Source of the DNA: Arthrobacter sp. ok362
GTDB taxonomy: Bacteria > Actinomycetota > Actinomycetes > Actinomycetales > Micrococcaceae
NCBI RefSeq assembly: GCF_900102785.1
Contig: NZ_FNGC01000007.1
Location: forward strand, 1-64,000
Direction of reading: 5' to 3'
DNA length: 64,000 nucleotides
Numbering within the stretch: the first letter of the stretch is position 1; every line of letters begins with the position of its first letter. Below, in pieces: positions 23,569-32,142 of the stretch. The position numbers and the translations under genes were made by a program. The notes under the pieces are model-generated. The model had not been told where the DNA came from. It ran no database searches and was given only the letters and a program-made list of their open reading frames with translations.

Positions 23569-24991
23569 GGCGCCGAATTCTAGGATCGTTCCGGGCTACC
23601 CAGTCGAGCAGCAGCTGCCGGCTGATCTTGCCCCGGTCCGTCAGGGGCAGCTCCGTCAGCGCGAAGTACTCCAGGGGGCGCTTGTTTCGGGCCAGCACGT
23701 CGTCGATCCCGGACCGCAGCTGGGTGGCGGTAACCGCCCCGTGCGAGGGCACCACACCGGCCACCACGCGCTGGCCGCGAAGGTCGTCGGTCATGCCGGC
23801 GGCCACGGCCGCCGCAACGCCGGGGACGGAGGCCAGCGCCAGCTCGACCTCGTGCGGGTAGACGTTGGTGCCGGCGGTGATGATCATGTCGGAGCGGCGG
23901 CCCAGCATGTGCAGGGTCCCGCCGGAGAGGTACCCCTGGTCCCCGACGGTGTACCAGCCGTTGAAACAGCGCAGCGCCTGGCCGTCGTCACCCCATAGAT
24001 AGCCGTTGCTGACCATGCCGCTGCGGACGCAGATGTTGCCGTCGCTGCCGTCCTGGAGTTCGGCGCCGCGATCGTCCAGGATGCGGATATCGACGCCGGG
24101 AAACGGCTTCCCGATGCCGGTCCCGCCCGACTCAACGGGTTCACCCGGACGTAACCCGGCGCCCGAGACGAAGCTGAGCTCGGACGCTCCGTAGTATTCG
24201 AAAATGGTGGCATTGGGGGCCCAGCGCCGGGCCGCTTCCAGTGTGCGGGCGTCCAGCTTGGAACCGGCGCAGATGATGCTGCGGATACCGGAGGCATCGA
24301 CCCCGCCGGCCAGGCCGCGCTCGCTCAGCAGCCGGAGCATGGTGGGCACCAGGACCAGGCGGGTGATGCCGTCGTGGCTGACCGCCGCGTGGGCGGCGCC
24401 GACGTCGAAGTGGTCCAGGCTGTGGAATTCCGCGCCGGCGTACAGGCATTCGGCGAGGGCGTAGAGGTTCAGACTTGCCGCGAGCGGGCCGGGGGCCAGG
24501 GATTTGTCGTCCTGCGTCAGCCCGAAGAATTCAATCGAGGCCTCGAATGATTCCTGCCAGGACCGCCGCGAGCGGGTGAACGCCTTGGGCACCGAGGTGG
24601 TGCCGGAGGTCAGGCCGATCAGGAACGAGGTGTCAGGCGGCCCGTCAACGAGCCCGGTGCCCAGCTCGGTCCCCGCCGGGGCAGGCCCCGGGGCTTCCGC
24701 CAAACCCGTTTCCGTGCTGGCGATGCGGACGGTGATGCCGTCCTGCAGTTGCTGCGGCCAGGCCGGGTCCAACACGGCGCACTGCCGCTCACCAGCGACA
24801 GCCGCCGCAAACGCTACGGCGAAGCGGGTTGAATTTTGCTCCGACAGCACGGTGATGGCAGGCGCCGATGGCACCAGCGCCGCCGCTTTATCCCGCAGGC
24901 CGGACCAGCTGAGGTGCTCTCCGGCCACGACGACGGCTGTCTCGTCGGGACGGTCATCGGCCCAGCGCTGGAGTCTGTCGAGAAAAGGCAT
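23561..24991 (-). CDS. AMP-forming acyl-CoA ligase-like protein (ANL superfamily)
   Basis: The 476-residue protein activates a carboxylate as acyl-AMP. Core motifs are the P-loop-like LTSGTTSVPKAFTRS (about 148-162), FEYYGASELSFV (about 260-271), WYTVGDQGYL (about 338-347), the hinge region GRRSDMIITAGTNVYPHEVE and the C-terminal lysine loop LPLTDRGKISR. It is shorter than long-chain acyl-CoA synthetases and similar in size to MenE and YhfT. The substrate is unknown; pairing with a thiolase and a neighbouring biotin transporter suggests a fatty acid or pimelate-like acid. The longer open frame upstream was rejected; TAAAGT lies 7 bases before the ATG at 24991. Confidence 0.82.
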   Translation of the reverse strand: MPFLDRLQRWADDRPDETAVVVAGEHLSWSGLRDKAAALVPSAPAITVLSEQNSTRFAVAFAAAVAGERQCAVLDPAWPQQLQDGITVRIASTETGLAEAPGPAPAGTELGTGLVDGPPDTSFLIGLTSGTTSVPKAFTRSRRSWQESFEASIEFFGLTQDDKSLAPGPLAASLNLYALAECLYAGAEFHSLDHFDVGAAHAAVSHDGITRLVLVPTMLRLLSERGLAGGVDASGIRSIICAGSKLDARTLEAARRWAPNATIFEYYGASELSFVSGAGLRPGEPVESGGTGIGKPFPGVDIRILDDRGAELQDGSDGNICVRSGMVSNGYLWGDDGQALRCFNGWYTVGDQGYLSGGTLHMLGRRSDMIITAGTNVYPHEVELALASVPGVAAAVAAGMTDDLRGQRVVAGVVPSHGAVTATQLRSGIDDVLARNKRPLEYFALTELPLTDRGKISRQLLLDWVARNDPRIRRLG

Positions 24992-24998
24992 CGAACCA

Positions 24999-25004
24999 AC
25001 TTTA
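24999..25004 (-). promoter_or_regulatory. -10-like element for the AMP-ligase gene
   Basis: TAAAGT on the minus strand ends 7 bases before the ATG at 24991, without a ribosome binding site between. It lies back-to-back with the metallopeptidase promoter. Confidence 0.45.
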
Positions 25005-25037
25005 GCGTTGCCGGGCGCCCCCGCGGCCTGTGCGGGA

Positions 25038-25043
25038 TATTGT
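25038..25043 (+). promoter_or_regulatory. -10-like element for the zinc metallopeptidase gene
   Basis: TATTGT ends 6 bases before the ATG at 25050. Both divergent genes thus show the arrangement expected of leaderless mRNAs within a 58-base intergenic region. Confidence 0.45.
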
Positions 25044-25049
25044 GACTTC

Positions 25050-25937
25050 ATGAGCTTTAACGACAACGCCCCGCTGGATCCGTCACAGGTCCAGGACCGC
25101 CGCGGGATGGGCCGCGGCCCCATGATTGGCGGCGGGATCGGCGGCGGCATCATCCTGCTGCTCGCTGCCCTCTTCGGCATCAATCCCCAACTTCTCGAGG
25201 GCCTGTCCGGTACCACCCAGGACCCCCAGTCGCAAAGCCAAGGCTCTGCCCCCGCCTGCCGGACCGGTGCCGACGCCGACGCCCGCCTCGACTGCAGGAT
25301 CACCGGCACCGTCAACAGCCTGAACACGTTCTGGCCGGCGTATCTCGCCCAGTACAACACGAAATACCCGCGACCCAAGGCCGTGATCTTCACCGGCGCA
25401 ACCAACACCGGCTGCGGCGCCGCCACTTCAGAAGTAGGACCGTTTTACTGCCCTACTGACACCACGGCGTACTTTGATCCCGGCTTCTTCCAGGAGCTCG
25501 TGGACCGGTTCGGCTCCTCCGGCGGACCGCTGGCCCAGGAATACGTGGTGGCCCACGAATTTGGCCACCACGTCCAGAACCTGCTCGGCAACCTGGACCA
25601 AGCGCAGCGGGATCCCCAGGGCCCCGGCTCCGGGGGTGTCCGGGTTGAGCTCCAGGCCGACTGCTACGCAGGGCTGTGGGCCCACTATGCAACGACGCAG
25701 CCGGACCCCAAAACTGGCCAGCCCTACCTCGAACCCTTCAAGGACCAGGACGTGAAGGATGCCCTGTCGGCCGCGTCGGCCGTGGGCGACGACCGCATCC
25801 AGAAGGCCGCCACGGGCCGCGTCTCACCGGAGGCATGGACCCACGGGTCCAGTGCGCAGCGGCAGAAGTGGTTCTACCAGGGCTACACCACCGGGGACAT
25901 CAACAAGTGCGACACGTTTGCGGTGGCACAGCCCTAG
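25050..25937 (+). CDS. Neutral zinc metallopeptidase (YpfJ family)
   Basis: The 295-residue protein has one N-terminal membrane segment (about 25-42, a glycine/isoleucine-rich run then LLLAALFGI), so the catalytic domain is probably outside the membrane. The zinc motif HEFGHH lies near residue 172 in YVVAHEFGHHVQNLLG, with a downstream ELQADCYAGLWAH motif. Four cysteines (in APACRTGAD, DCRITG, TGCGAATS, FYCPTD) suggest disulfides. The family is widespread but without an assigned substrate. Confidence 0.87.
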   Translation: MSFNDNAPLDPSQVQDRRGMGRGPMIGGGIGGGIILLLAALFGINPQLLEGLSGTTQDPQSQSQGSAPACRTGADADARLDCRITGTVNSLNTFWPAYLAQYNTKYPRPKAVIFTGATNTGCGAATSEVGPFYCPTDTTAYFDPGFFQELVDRFGSSGGPLAQEYVVAHEFGHHVQNLLGNLDQAQRDPQGPGSGGVRVELQADCYAGLWAHYATTQPDPKTGQPYLEPFKDQDVKDALSAASAVGDDRIQKAATGRVSPEAWTHGSSAQRQKWFYQGYTTGDINKCDTFAVAQP

Positions 25938-25982
25938 CCCCAAAGCCTCAGTCCCAGAGCCCTAGCCCCATCGGGCGTGGCC

Positions 25983-26582
25983 TCATCCGCCTCGCGTCCG
26001 GCGTCGGACCGGGACTTCGACGTAGCTGAGGAATCCGGCGTGGCCCAGGTGCCGGTGCTTGGGGTGCCACACCGGGCGGTACTCGTGCCCGAACGGGTCG
26101 GTCACCCGGACTGTCTCCAGCCGGTCGTTCCCGGCCAGGAGGTGGTCGACGTCGGCCAGTGCATTTCGGCGCGTCGCAAGTCCGTCGAGGTCCAGGCTCC
26201 AAAGCCCCAGCTCGGCATCCGTTCCGCGCTCCAGCTGCAGGGTCTCGAACAGTCCGGCCACGAGCCCGGCGAGCCCGGCGGCGTCGGCACGCTGGAGCCG
26301 GTGCCCCTCGGGATGCACGTCGCGGGCGTCGGCCAGGGACTGGCGCAGCCAATGGAATTCCACGGATCCCAGGGGCGGTCCCATGCGCATGTGGCGGTTT
26401 TCGTCCATCTCGAGCCGGTACGTGGTGGCGCTGCGGTCAATGATGCACCGAGCCTCGCCGACGTACTCAAAGTCGGCCAGAAGGGCTTCTTTGGAGCGGT
26501 AGTAGGAGAACTCGCCACTGTCCTCAACAACCACAAAGTCCCCGCCCGCACCGGACGGCCGCGGTGGTGCAGTGGCATCCAT
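25983..26582 (-). CDS. Hypothetical protein
   Basis: The 199-residue protein is soluble and not recognised as a named family. It begins with a short disordered stretch followed by GDFVVVEDSGEFSYYRSKEALL and EARCIIDRSATTYRLEMDEN, a beta-rich N-terminal domain, and ends with a C-terminal part rich in His and Arg (HEYRPVWHPKHRHLGH) that could bind metal or nucleic acid. Codon usage is like that of the neighbours, and the frame is the best of the competing frames in composition. It stands alone, converging on the metallopeptidase gene. Confidence 0.65.
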   Translation of the reverse strand: MDATAPPRPSGAGGDFVVVEDSGEFSYYRSKEALLADFEYVGEARCIIDRSATTYRLEMDENRHMRMGPPLGSVEFHWLRQSLADARDVHPEGHRLQRADAAGLAGLVAGLFETLQLERGTDAELGLWSLDLDGLATRRNALADVDHLLAGNDRLETVRVTDPFGHEYRPVWHPKHRHLGHAGFLSYVEVPVRRRTRGG

Positions 26583-26700
26583 TCCGGTGTGCCCCCTGTT
26601 CGACAGTGTGCCGGGTCCGAAGCCGCGTGGACTTGTTGTCTTTATCAGACCACCGCCAAGGCGATAAGGGAACGGCCAGACGGGAACGCCGGATGGGAAG

Positions 26701-26741
26701 ACGACGGCGGCCCCGCCTCGGTGAGGTGGGGCCGCCGTCGT
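26701..26741 (-). terminator. Terminator of the suf operon
   Basis: A perfect 14-bp outer stem (ACGACGGCGGCCCC) and an inner CCTC/GAGG stem form a long hairpin 53 bases past the end of the last gene, with a short U-tract on the minus strand. Confidence 0.75.
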
Positions 26742-26793
26742 TCACTGCCCGGGCCGTGCCGGCCCGTCGGTGCTTGGAGCTATGCGTGGGGAT

Positions 26794-27126
26794 CTAGATG
26801 TTGAAGCCCAGGGCGCGCATCTGATCGCGCCCGTCCTCGGTGATCCGTTCCGGACCCCATGGCGGCATCCACACCCAGTTGAGCCGCCATTCATCGACGA
26901 TCCCGTCCAGGGCCTTGCCGACCTGCTCCTCGATGACATCGGTGAGCGGGCAGGCGGCGGTGGTGAGCGTCATGTCGATCAGCAGGGCGCCGTCGTCGTC
27001 TGAGTACTTCAGACCGTACAGCAGGCCCAGGTCAACGATGTTGACCCCGAGCTCCGGGTCGATCACATCCTTGAGCGCTTCTTCGACATCCTCGAGGCCC
27101 GTGCGGGCCACATTGAGTTCGGTCAT
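26794..27126 (-). CDS. sufT: SufT-like metal-sulfur cluster assembly factor (DUF59/MIP18 family)
   Basis: The 110-residue protein has the family motifs DPELGVNIVDLGLLYG (about 23-38) and TLTTAACPLTDVIEEQV (about 53-69, with the conserved cysteine), ending WVWMPPWGPERITEDGRDQM. SufT-type proteins help mature Fe-S proteins. It is the last gene of the suf operon, 13 bases after sufC, and is followed by the terminator. PaaD-like ring-hydroxylase assembly factors share the domain, but the context favours SufT. Confidence 0.88.
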   Translation of the reverse strand: MTELNVARTGLEDVEEALKDVIDPELGVNIVDLGLLYGLKYSDDDGALLIDMTLTTAACPLTDVIEEQVGKALDGIVDEWRLNWVWMPPWGPERITEDGRDQMRALGFNI

Positions 27127-27139
27127 CGCAGAGTCCTAA

Positions 27140-27937
27140 CTACGCCTGGGCTGCAGCGTCAGCAGCAGCGATGGTGACCGCCCCCGCGCCGGTGGCGTAG
27201 CGGTCGTAGCCTTCTTCTTCGAGGCGGTCGGCGAGCTCCGGGCCGCCCTCTTCCACAACCTGGCCATCAACGAACACGTGTACGAAGTCGGGCTTGATGT
27301 AGCGCAGGATCCGGGTGTAGTGCGTGATGAGCAGGGTGCCCATGTTGCCTTCGCCGTGGGCGCGGTTGACGCCCTCGGAGACAACCTTGAGCGCGTCGAC
27401 GTCGAGGCCGGAGTCGGTCTCGTCGAGGATGGCGAACTTCGGCTTGAAGAGTTCCAACTGGAGGATCTCCACGCGCTTCTTCTCGCCGCCGGAGAAGCCC
27501 TCGTTGACGTTGCGCTGGGTGAAGTCGGCGTCGATGCGCAGCTGCGCCATGGCAGCCTTGACGTCCTTGGTCCAGGTGCGCAGCTTGGGTGCTTCGCCGT
27601 CGATCGCGGTCTTGGCGGTGCGCAGGAAGTTGGTCATGCTCACGCCCGGGACCTCGACCGGGTACTGCATGGCCAGGAACACGCCGGCGCGGGCGCGCTG
27701 GTCCACGCTCATTGCGAGGACATCCTCGCCGTCCAGCGTGATGGTGCCGGAGGTGACGTTGTAGCGCGGGTGCCCGGCGATGGTGGACGCCAGCGTGGAC
27801 TTGCCGGAACCGTTCGGGCCCATGATGGCGTGCGTTTCGCCGGTCCGGATAATCAGGCTGACGCCCTTCAGGATTTCCTTTGTGCCCTGCTCGGTGTCAA
27901 TGCTGACGTGCAGGTCCTTGATCTCAAGAGTCGACAT
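27140..27937 (-). CDS. sufC: Fe-S cluster assembly ATPase SufC
   Basis: The 265-residue ABC-type ATPase drives the SufBCD scaffold. Walker A GPNGSGKSTLASTIAGHP (about 39-56), the signature FSGGEKKRVEILQL (about 148-161) and Walker B FAILDETDSGLDVDAL are all present; the DETDSGLD form is specific to SufC. The start is ATG 27937 (MSTLEIKDLHV); the open frame runs 36 bases further upstream without support. An 89-base gap separates it from the Rieske gene, so it may have its own ribosome loading but probably shares the transcript. Confidence 0.95.
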   Translation of the reverse strand: MSTLEIKDLHVSIDTEQGTKEILKGVSLIIRTGETHAIMGPNGSGKSTLASTIAGHPRYNVTSGTITLDGEDVLAMSVDQRARAGVFLAMQYPVEVPGVSMTNFLRTAKTAIDGEAPKLRTWTKDVKAAMAQLRIDADFTQRNVNEGFSGGEKKRVEILQLELFKPKFAILDETDSGLDVDALKVVSEGVNRAHGEGNMGTLLITHYTRILRYIKPDFVHVFVDGQVVEEGGPELADRLEEEGYDRYATGAGAVTIAAADAAAQA

Positions 27938-28026
27938 ATGTCTTGTTCTCCTCTGCACGGTGCCCTCCGGCACTGTGCGTTTTCTTGGCGATAAGTTTTC
28001 TTGTGCGAGTTGCCAGCTGCAGGCAG

Positions 28027-28386
28027 CTAGCTGAAGGTTGGAGCCTCGGCGCCGTTCAGGACGTTGGTGAAGTCCACGTAGACCTCGTCATCCAGGACGG
28101 TCACGGCAAACACGGGCACAGGATCATAGGCTGGCAGCTGGAGCGGCTCGCCGGTGCGCAGGTCGAACTGGGAACCGTGGCCCCAGCACTCGATCTTGCA
28201 GCCTTCAACTTCTCCTTCGGAGAGGGAGATGTCCGCGTGCGAGCAAGTGTCGCCGATGGCGTGGATCTCCCCCATCGAGTCCTTCACGATGGCTACGGGG
28301 TAGTCATCGATCAGGATCCGCAGCGCCTGCTTGAGTTGGATCTCGCTGGCGTTGCAGACTAGCTCGCCTTTTGGCTGTTCAGTCAT
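28027..28386 (-). CDS. Rieske-type ferredoxin within the suf operon
   Basis: The 119-residue protein binds a [2Fe-2S] cluster through Cys and His in TCSHADISLSEG (about 48-59) and IECWGHGSQF (about 69-78), the CxH...CxxH Rieske pattern in its short ferredoxin form. It resembles ferredoxin subunits of ring-hydroxylating dioxygenases, but no oxygenase is nearby. Its position between sufD and sufC suggests an electron donor or a carrier in Fe-S assembly. The gene starts 31 bases after the sufD stop. Confidence 0.88.
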   Translation of the reverse strand: MTEQPKGELVCNASEIQLKQALRILIDDYPVAIVKDSMGEIHAIGDTCSHADISLSEGEVEGCKIECWGHGSQFDLRTGEPLQLPAYDPVPVFAVTVLDDEVYVDFTNVLNGAEAPTFS

Positions 28387-28417
28387 TGATGTATTCCGTG
28401 TTCTCTAGTGCTGCGCG

Positions 28418-29704
28418 CTAGTGGTTCGTTGCCGCGAGTTCGCGCTCGACGGCTTCCGTGAGCCGCTCCTCGATGGCCGGGACGTTGATCTTCTGGATGA
28501 TCTCGTTCAGGAAGCCGCGGACCACCAAGCGGCGGGCCACGTCTTCCGGGATGCCACGGGCCATCAGGTAGAACAGGTGCTGGTCGTCGAAACGTCCGGT
28601 GGCGCTGGCGTGGCCGGCGCCGGCGATCAGGCCGGTTTCGATTTCCAGGTTCGGCACGGAATCGGCGCGGGCACCGTCGGTCAGGACCAGGTTGCGGTTG
28701 GCCTCGTAGGTGTCGGTGCCTTCTGCTTCCTTGCGGATCAGAACGTCACCCACCCACACGGTATGCGCGTTGCGGCCCTGCAGGGCGCCCTTGTACAGGA
28801 CGTTGGACTTGCAGTTGGCCACCGCATGGTCCACGAAGAGGCGCTGCTCGAGGTGCTGGCCGGCGTCGGCGAAGTACAGGCCGAACAGTTCCACTTCGGC
28901 GCCCGGGGCGGTGAAGCGTGCCGAGGGCGTGACTCGCACGAGGTCGCCGCCGAGGCTGACAACGATGTGCTTGAACTTGGCGTCGCGGCCCAGCTTGATC
29001 TGCTGGGAGGAGGCGTGCACGGCGTCGTCGTTCCATTCCTGGAGCGAGATGACGGTCAGCTGCGCGCCGTCCTCAACGAGGATTTCGACGTTTTCCGAGA
29101 CGACGGCGGTGCCCTGGTGGTCCAGGACGACGACGGACTTGGAGAACTTTTCCGCGACGATCACGATGTGCTGCGCGGAAGCCTCGGTGCCCTGGCCGGC
29201 CAGCAGTACGCTGACCTCACCCTCCACCTGGACCTCGGACGGAACCGTGATGACGGTGGCCTCGGCGAAGTTCTCCCAGGCGTTCGCGGAGACGCGGTCC
29301 TCGGGGATGGCGGCGGAGCCGATCCGGCGGTCGTCGCGGCCGACGGTCTCAACCTTGACGCTGTCCGGGGCGGTGACGCTCACGGACGGCGCGGCCCCAT
29401 TGAGGACCTCGGTGTGCAGGCCGCGGAGGCGCTTGAGCGGGGTGAACCGCCAGTCCTCTTCCATGCCGGTCAGCGCCTTGAAGTCCGCCAGCTTGTAGGA
29501 GGTCAGGCGGCCGGCGCGTGAGCTGTCCGGAACGCCGACGCCGCCGCCGTGCGAGTGGCGCTTGACGGCTTCGCCGGCCAGCGGCGATTTGGACTCCGCT
29601 GCGTTCAGCGGTGAAAGGCTTTCGCCTTCCTCGGTGAAACCGTTGATGAACGGCTGGGCTGAGGGCGCGCCGATGCGGGCCTTTTCAGTAGTGATGTCAG
29701 TCAT
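28418..29704 (-). CDS. sufD: Fe-S cluster assembly protein SufD
   Basis: The 428-residue protein is a SufB paralogue that pairs with it in the SufBC2D scaffold. The C-terminal half holds the parallel beta-helix with FGLYFADAGQHLEQRLFVDH (about 272-291), SNVLYKGALQGRNAHTVW and the C-terminal HASATGRFDDQHLFYLMARG with the conserved histidines. Its start codon overlaps the sufB stop by one base, so the two are coupled. The N-terminal 60 residues are poorly conserved. Confidence 0.94.
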   Translation of the reverse strand: MTDITTEKARIGAPSAQPFINGFTEEGESLSPLNAAESKSPLAGEAVKRHSHGGGVGVPDSSRAGRLTSYKLADFKALTGMEEDWRFTPLKRLRGLHTEVLNGAAPSVSVTAPDSVKVETVGRDDRRIGSAAIPEDRVSANAWENFAEATVITVPSEVQVEGEVSVLLAGQGTEASAQHIVIVAEKFSKSVVVLDHQGTAVVSENVEILVEDGAQLTVISLQEWNDDAVHASSQQIKLGRDAKFKHIVVSLGGDLVRVTPSARFTAPGAEVELFGLYFADAGQHLEQRLFVDHAVANCKSNVLYKGALQGRNAHTVWVGDVLIRKEAEGTDTYEANRNLVLTDGARADSVPNLEIETGLIAGAGHASATGRFDDQHLFYLMARGIPEDVARRLVVRGFLNEIIQKINVPAIEERLTEAVERELAATNH

Positions 29705-31167
29705 TAACCGACCGATCCTTCCATCTGCAGTTCAATCAGTCGGTTCAGCTCGAGGGCGTATTCCATCGGCAGTTCGCGGGCAATCGGCTCGATGAAGCCG
29801 CGGACGATCATCGCCATGGCCTCGTCTTCGCGCATGCCGCGGGACATCAGGTAGAACAGCTGCTCTTCGCTGACGCGCGAGACCGTGGCCTCGTGGCCCA
29901 TGGTGACGTCGTCCTCGCGGATGTCAATGTACGGGTATGTGTCCGACCGGCTGATGGTGTCCACCAGCAGGGCGTCACAGCGGACCGTGTTGGCCGAGTG
30001 CTTGGCGCCTTCGCGGACCTGGACCAGGCCGCGGTAGGCGGCGCGGCCGCCGCCGCGGGCCACGGACTTGGAGATGATCGAGCTCTTGGTGTTGGGCGCG
30101 ATGTGGACCATCTTGGAGCCGGTGTCCTGGTGCTGGCCTTCGCCGGCGAACGCGATGGACAGGGTCTCGCCCTTGGCGCCTTCGCCCACGAGGTAGACGG
30201 CCGGGTACTTCATGGTGACCTTGGAGCCGATGTTGCCATCGATCCACTCCATCGTGGCGCCCTCTTCGCAGATGGCGCGCTTGGTGACCAGGTTGTACAC
30301 GTTGGTGGACCAGTTCTGGATGGTCGTGTAGCGGACGCGGGCGCCCTTCTTCACGACGATTTCCACGACGGCGGAGTGCAGCGAGTCCGAGGTGTAGATC
30401 GGCGCGGTGCAGCCTTCGATGTAGTGGACGTAGGAGTCCTCGTCCGCGATGATCAGCGTGCGCTCGAACTGGCCCATGTTTTCCGTGTTGATGCGGAAGT
30501 AGGCCTGCAGCGGGATGTCCACGTGGACGCCCTTGGGCACGTACACGAAGGAGCCGCCGGACCACACGGCCGTGTTCAGCGAGGCGAATTTGTTGTCGCC
30601 CACCGGGATGATGGTGCCGAAGTACTCCTGGAAGATCTCCGGGTGTTCGCGCAGCGCAGTGTCCGTGTCCAGGAAGATGACGCCCTGGGCTTCCAGGTCC
30701 TCGCGGATCTGGTGGTAGACGACCTCAGATTCGTACTGGGCAGCGACGCCGGAGACGAGGCGGCTGCGCTCGGCTTCCGGGATGCCGAGCTTCTCGTACG
30801 TGTTCCGGATGTCCTCTGGGAGGTCTTCCCACGTTGCGGCCTGCTTCTCGGTGGACCGCACGAAGTACTTGATGTTGTCGAAGTCGATGCCGGACAGGTC
30901 CGCGCCCCAGGTGGGCATGGGCTTGCGGTCGAAGTACTTCAGGCCCTTGAGGCGGAGGTCGAGCATCCATTCCGGCTCGTTCTTCTTGGCCGAAATGTCG
31001 CGGACAACGTCTTCATCGATGCCGCGGCGGGCGTTGGCGCCGACGTCGTTCTTGTCGGCCCAGCCGTACTCATAAGTGCCGATTCCGTGGAGCTCGGGAT
31101 TCTTTTCCAGAATCTCCGAAATCACAGTAGAGCCAGCAACCTTCTTCTCTGATAGTTGGTCCGTCAT
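29704..31167 (-). CDS. sufB: Fe-S cluster assembly protein SufB
   Basis: The 487-residue scaffold subunit begins [20 protein letters not shown]. Conserved stretches include [13 protein letters not shown] (about 81-93), [39 protein letters not shown], the cluster-site cysteine in [15 protein letters not shown] (about 276) and [12 protein letters not shown]. The start is ATG 31167, which touches the sufR stop (TGATG), although the frame remains open for 80 codons upstream; that part is the antisense shadow of sufR. First scaffold gene of the operon. Confidence 0.95.
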   Translation of the reverse strand: MTDQLSEKKVAGSTVISEILEKNPELHGIGTYEYGWADKNDVGANARRGIDEDVVRDISAKKNEPEWMLDLRLKGLKYFDRKPMPTWGADLSGIDFDNIKYFVRSTEKQAATWEDLPEDIRNTYEKLGIPEAERSRLVSGVAAQYESEVVYHQIREDLEAQGVIFLDTDTALREHPEIFQEYFGTIIPVGDNKFASLNTAVWSGGSFVYVPKGVHVDIPLQAYFRINTENMGQFERTLIIADEDSYVHYIEGCTAPIYTSDSLHSAVVEIVVKKGARVRYTTIQNWSTNVYNLVTKRAICEEGATMEWIDGNIGSKVTMKYPAVYLVGEGAKGETLSIAFAGEGQHQDTGSKMVHIAPNTKSSIISKSVARGGGRAAYRGLVQVREGAKHSANTVRCDALLVDTISRSDTYPYIDIREDDVTMGHEATVSRVSEEQLFYLMSRGMREDEAMAMIVRGFIEPIARELPMEYALELNRLIELQMEGSVG

Positions 31168-32027
31168 CACGGCCTTTCTTGGAGATGGTTGGATACTTCG
31201 TCCGGGCTGACCGGGGCTGCGGGACTGGGAGTCCCGACGGCGGCCGGTCGGCCCGTAGGTATGTGGGTGGTGCAGACATGCCCGCCGCGCGCCAGTGTGG
31301 ACAGCCGGCGCACATCGACGCCGACCAGCCGGGCGAACACTTCGGTCTCCACGTCGCAGAACACGGGGAACTGGGCGGCCAGATGCTGGATGGGGCAGTG
31401 CCCCTGGCACAGCTGGACGCTGGAGAGCGCGGCCGGAAGCGGCGCCTTCGCAACAAGTGACTGCGCCGACGCCACGAAACCGTCGCGGCTCAGCGCCTCG
31501 GAGAGAGCCTGGGCCCGGGCCGTGATGTCCGGTCCGGCCTGCTCGATCTCGGGTGCGTACCGGCGCTCCATGTCGGCAAAGCGCTCGACGGCGAACTGCC
31601 GTACTGCCTCGGGCCCGGCGGCCTCACCCAGGCGGCGCAACGCGACGGAGGCGATGTCGAGGTAGTCGTTGCCCAGCGTCGATTGGCCCTGAGAGCTCAG
31701 GACGTAGCGGCGGGCAGGCCGTCCGGCACCGGCGCCGGCGCGGGCAACCCGTTTGACCTCAATCACTCCGCTGCGCGCGAGGTGGTCGAGGTGGCGGCGC
31801 ACGGCAGCCGGGGTAAAGCCCAGGAGGTCGCCGAGTTCGGCTGCGCTGATGGGCCCATGCTCCAGCACCGCGTTCAGGACGCGGTCACGCGTGCGTTCTT
31901 CGGCGTCGTGGGTGTGGCTGCCGGCGGCCGCGGGAACGACGTCGGGAACGGGCGCCACGTGTGCCCGGGCGGACCCGACGCGCGCGGCGCCGCGCCCGGA
32001 CGGGGCTGCGGACGCAGATAAACTCAT
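31167..32027 (-). CDS. sufR: Fe-S-responsive regulator SufR (winged helix)
   Basis: The 286-residue protein has an N-terminal helix-turn-helix ([22 protein letters not shown], about 56-77 in two parts) of the ArsR/DeoR type and C-terminal cysteines in [17 protein letters not shown] and GGHVCTTH, the spacing that binds an Fe-S cluster in SufR proteins. Apo/holo switching lets SufR repress the suf operon when clusters are plentiful. It is the first gene of the operon, its stop touching sufB. An upstream GTG at 32036 would add three residues. A candidate operator lies at 32035-32052. Confidence 0.9.
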   Translation of the reverse strand: MSLSASAAPSGRGAARVGSARAHVAPVPDVVPAAAGSHTHDAEERTRDRVLNAVLEHGPISAAELGDLLGFTPAAVRRHLDHLARSGVIEVKRVARAGAGAGRPARRYVLSSQGQSTLGNDYLDIASVALRRLGEAAGPEAVRQFAVERFADMERRYAPEIEQAGPDITARAQALSEALSRDGFVASAQSLVAKAPLPAALSSVQLCQGHCPIQHLAAQFPVFCDVETEVFARLVGVDVRRLSTLARGGHVCTTHIPTGRPAAVGTPSPAAPVSPDEVSNHLQERP

Positions 32028-32034
32028 GGAATAC

Positions 32035-32052
32035 ACAACACAATCATGTCGT
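32035..32052. promoter_or_regulatory. Candidate SufR operator
   Basis: ACAACA and TGTCGT flank a 6-base centre, an inverted repeat with 5 of 6 positions matching, 8 bases upstream of the sufR ATG. The ACA/TGT half-site spacing is similar to reported SufR sites, which supports autoregulation. The site also lies about 90 bases upstream of the divergent ABC gene. Confidence 0.4.
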
Positions 32053-32130
32053 AATTTACTCCCGTGTTCCAGTAAGGCATGGCTTGCCTGCGGATGCCGC
32101 CCCGCTGGGGAGGCGACGTACTACATCGCG

Positions 32131-32136
32131 TAGAAT
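32131..32136 (+). promoter_or_regulatory. -10 element placed for a leaderless ABC transporter mRNA
   Basis: TAGAAT, close to the consensus, ends 6 bases before the GTG at 32143, and the spacer GTTTTG cannot serve as a ribosome binding site. Confidence 0.5.
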
Positions 32137-32142
32137 GTTTTG

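Noticed and set aside
23561..25426. A 621-codon frame extending the AMP-ligase
   Set aside because: The extra part overlaps the metallopeptidase gene on the other strand; the ligase family starts near the ATG at 24991, which has a promoter-like element.
29704..31410. A 568-codon sufB
   Set aside because: The first 80 codons are the antisense of sufR; SufB similarity starts at MTDQLSEKK.
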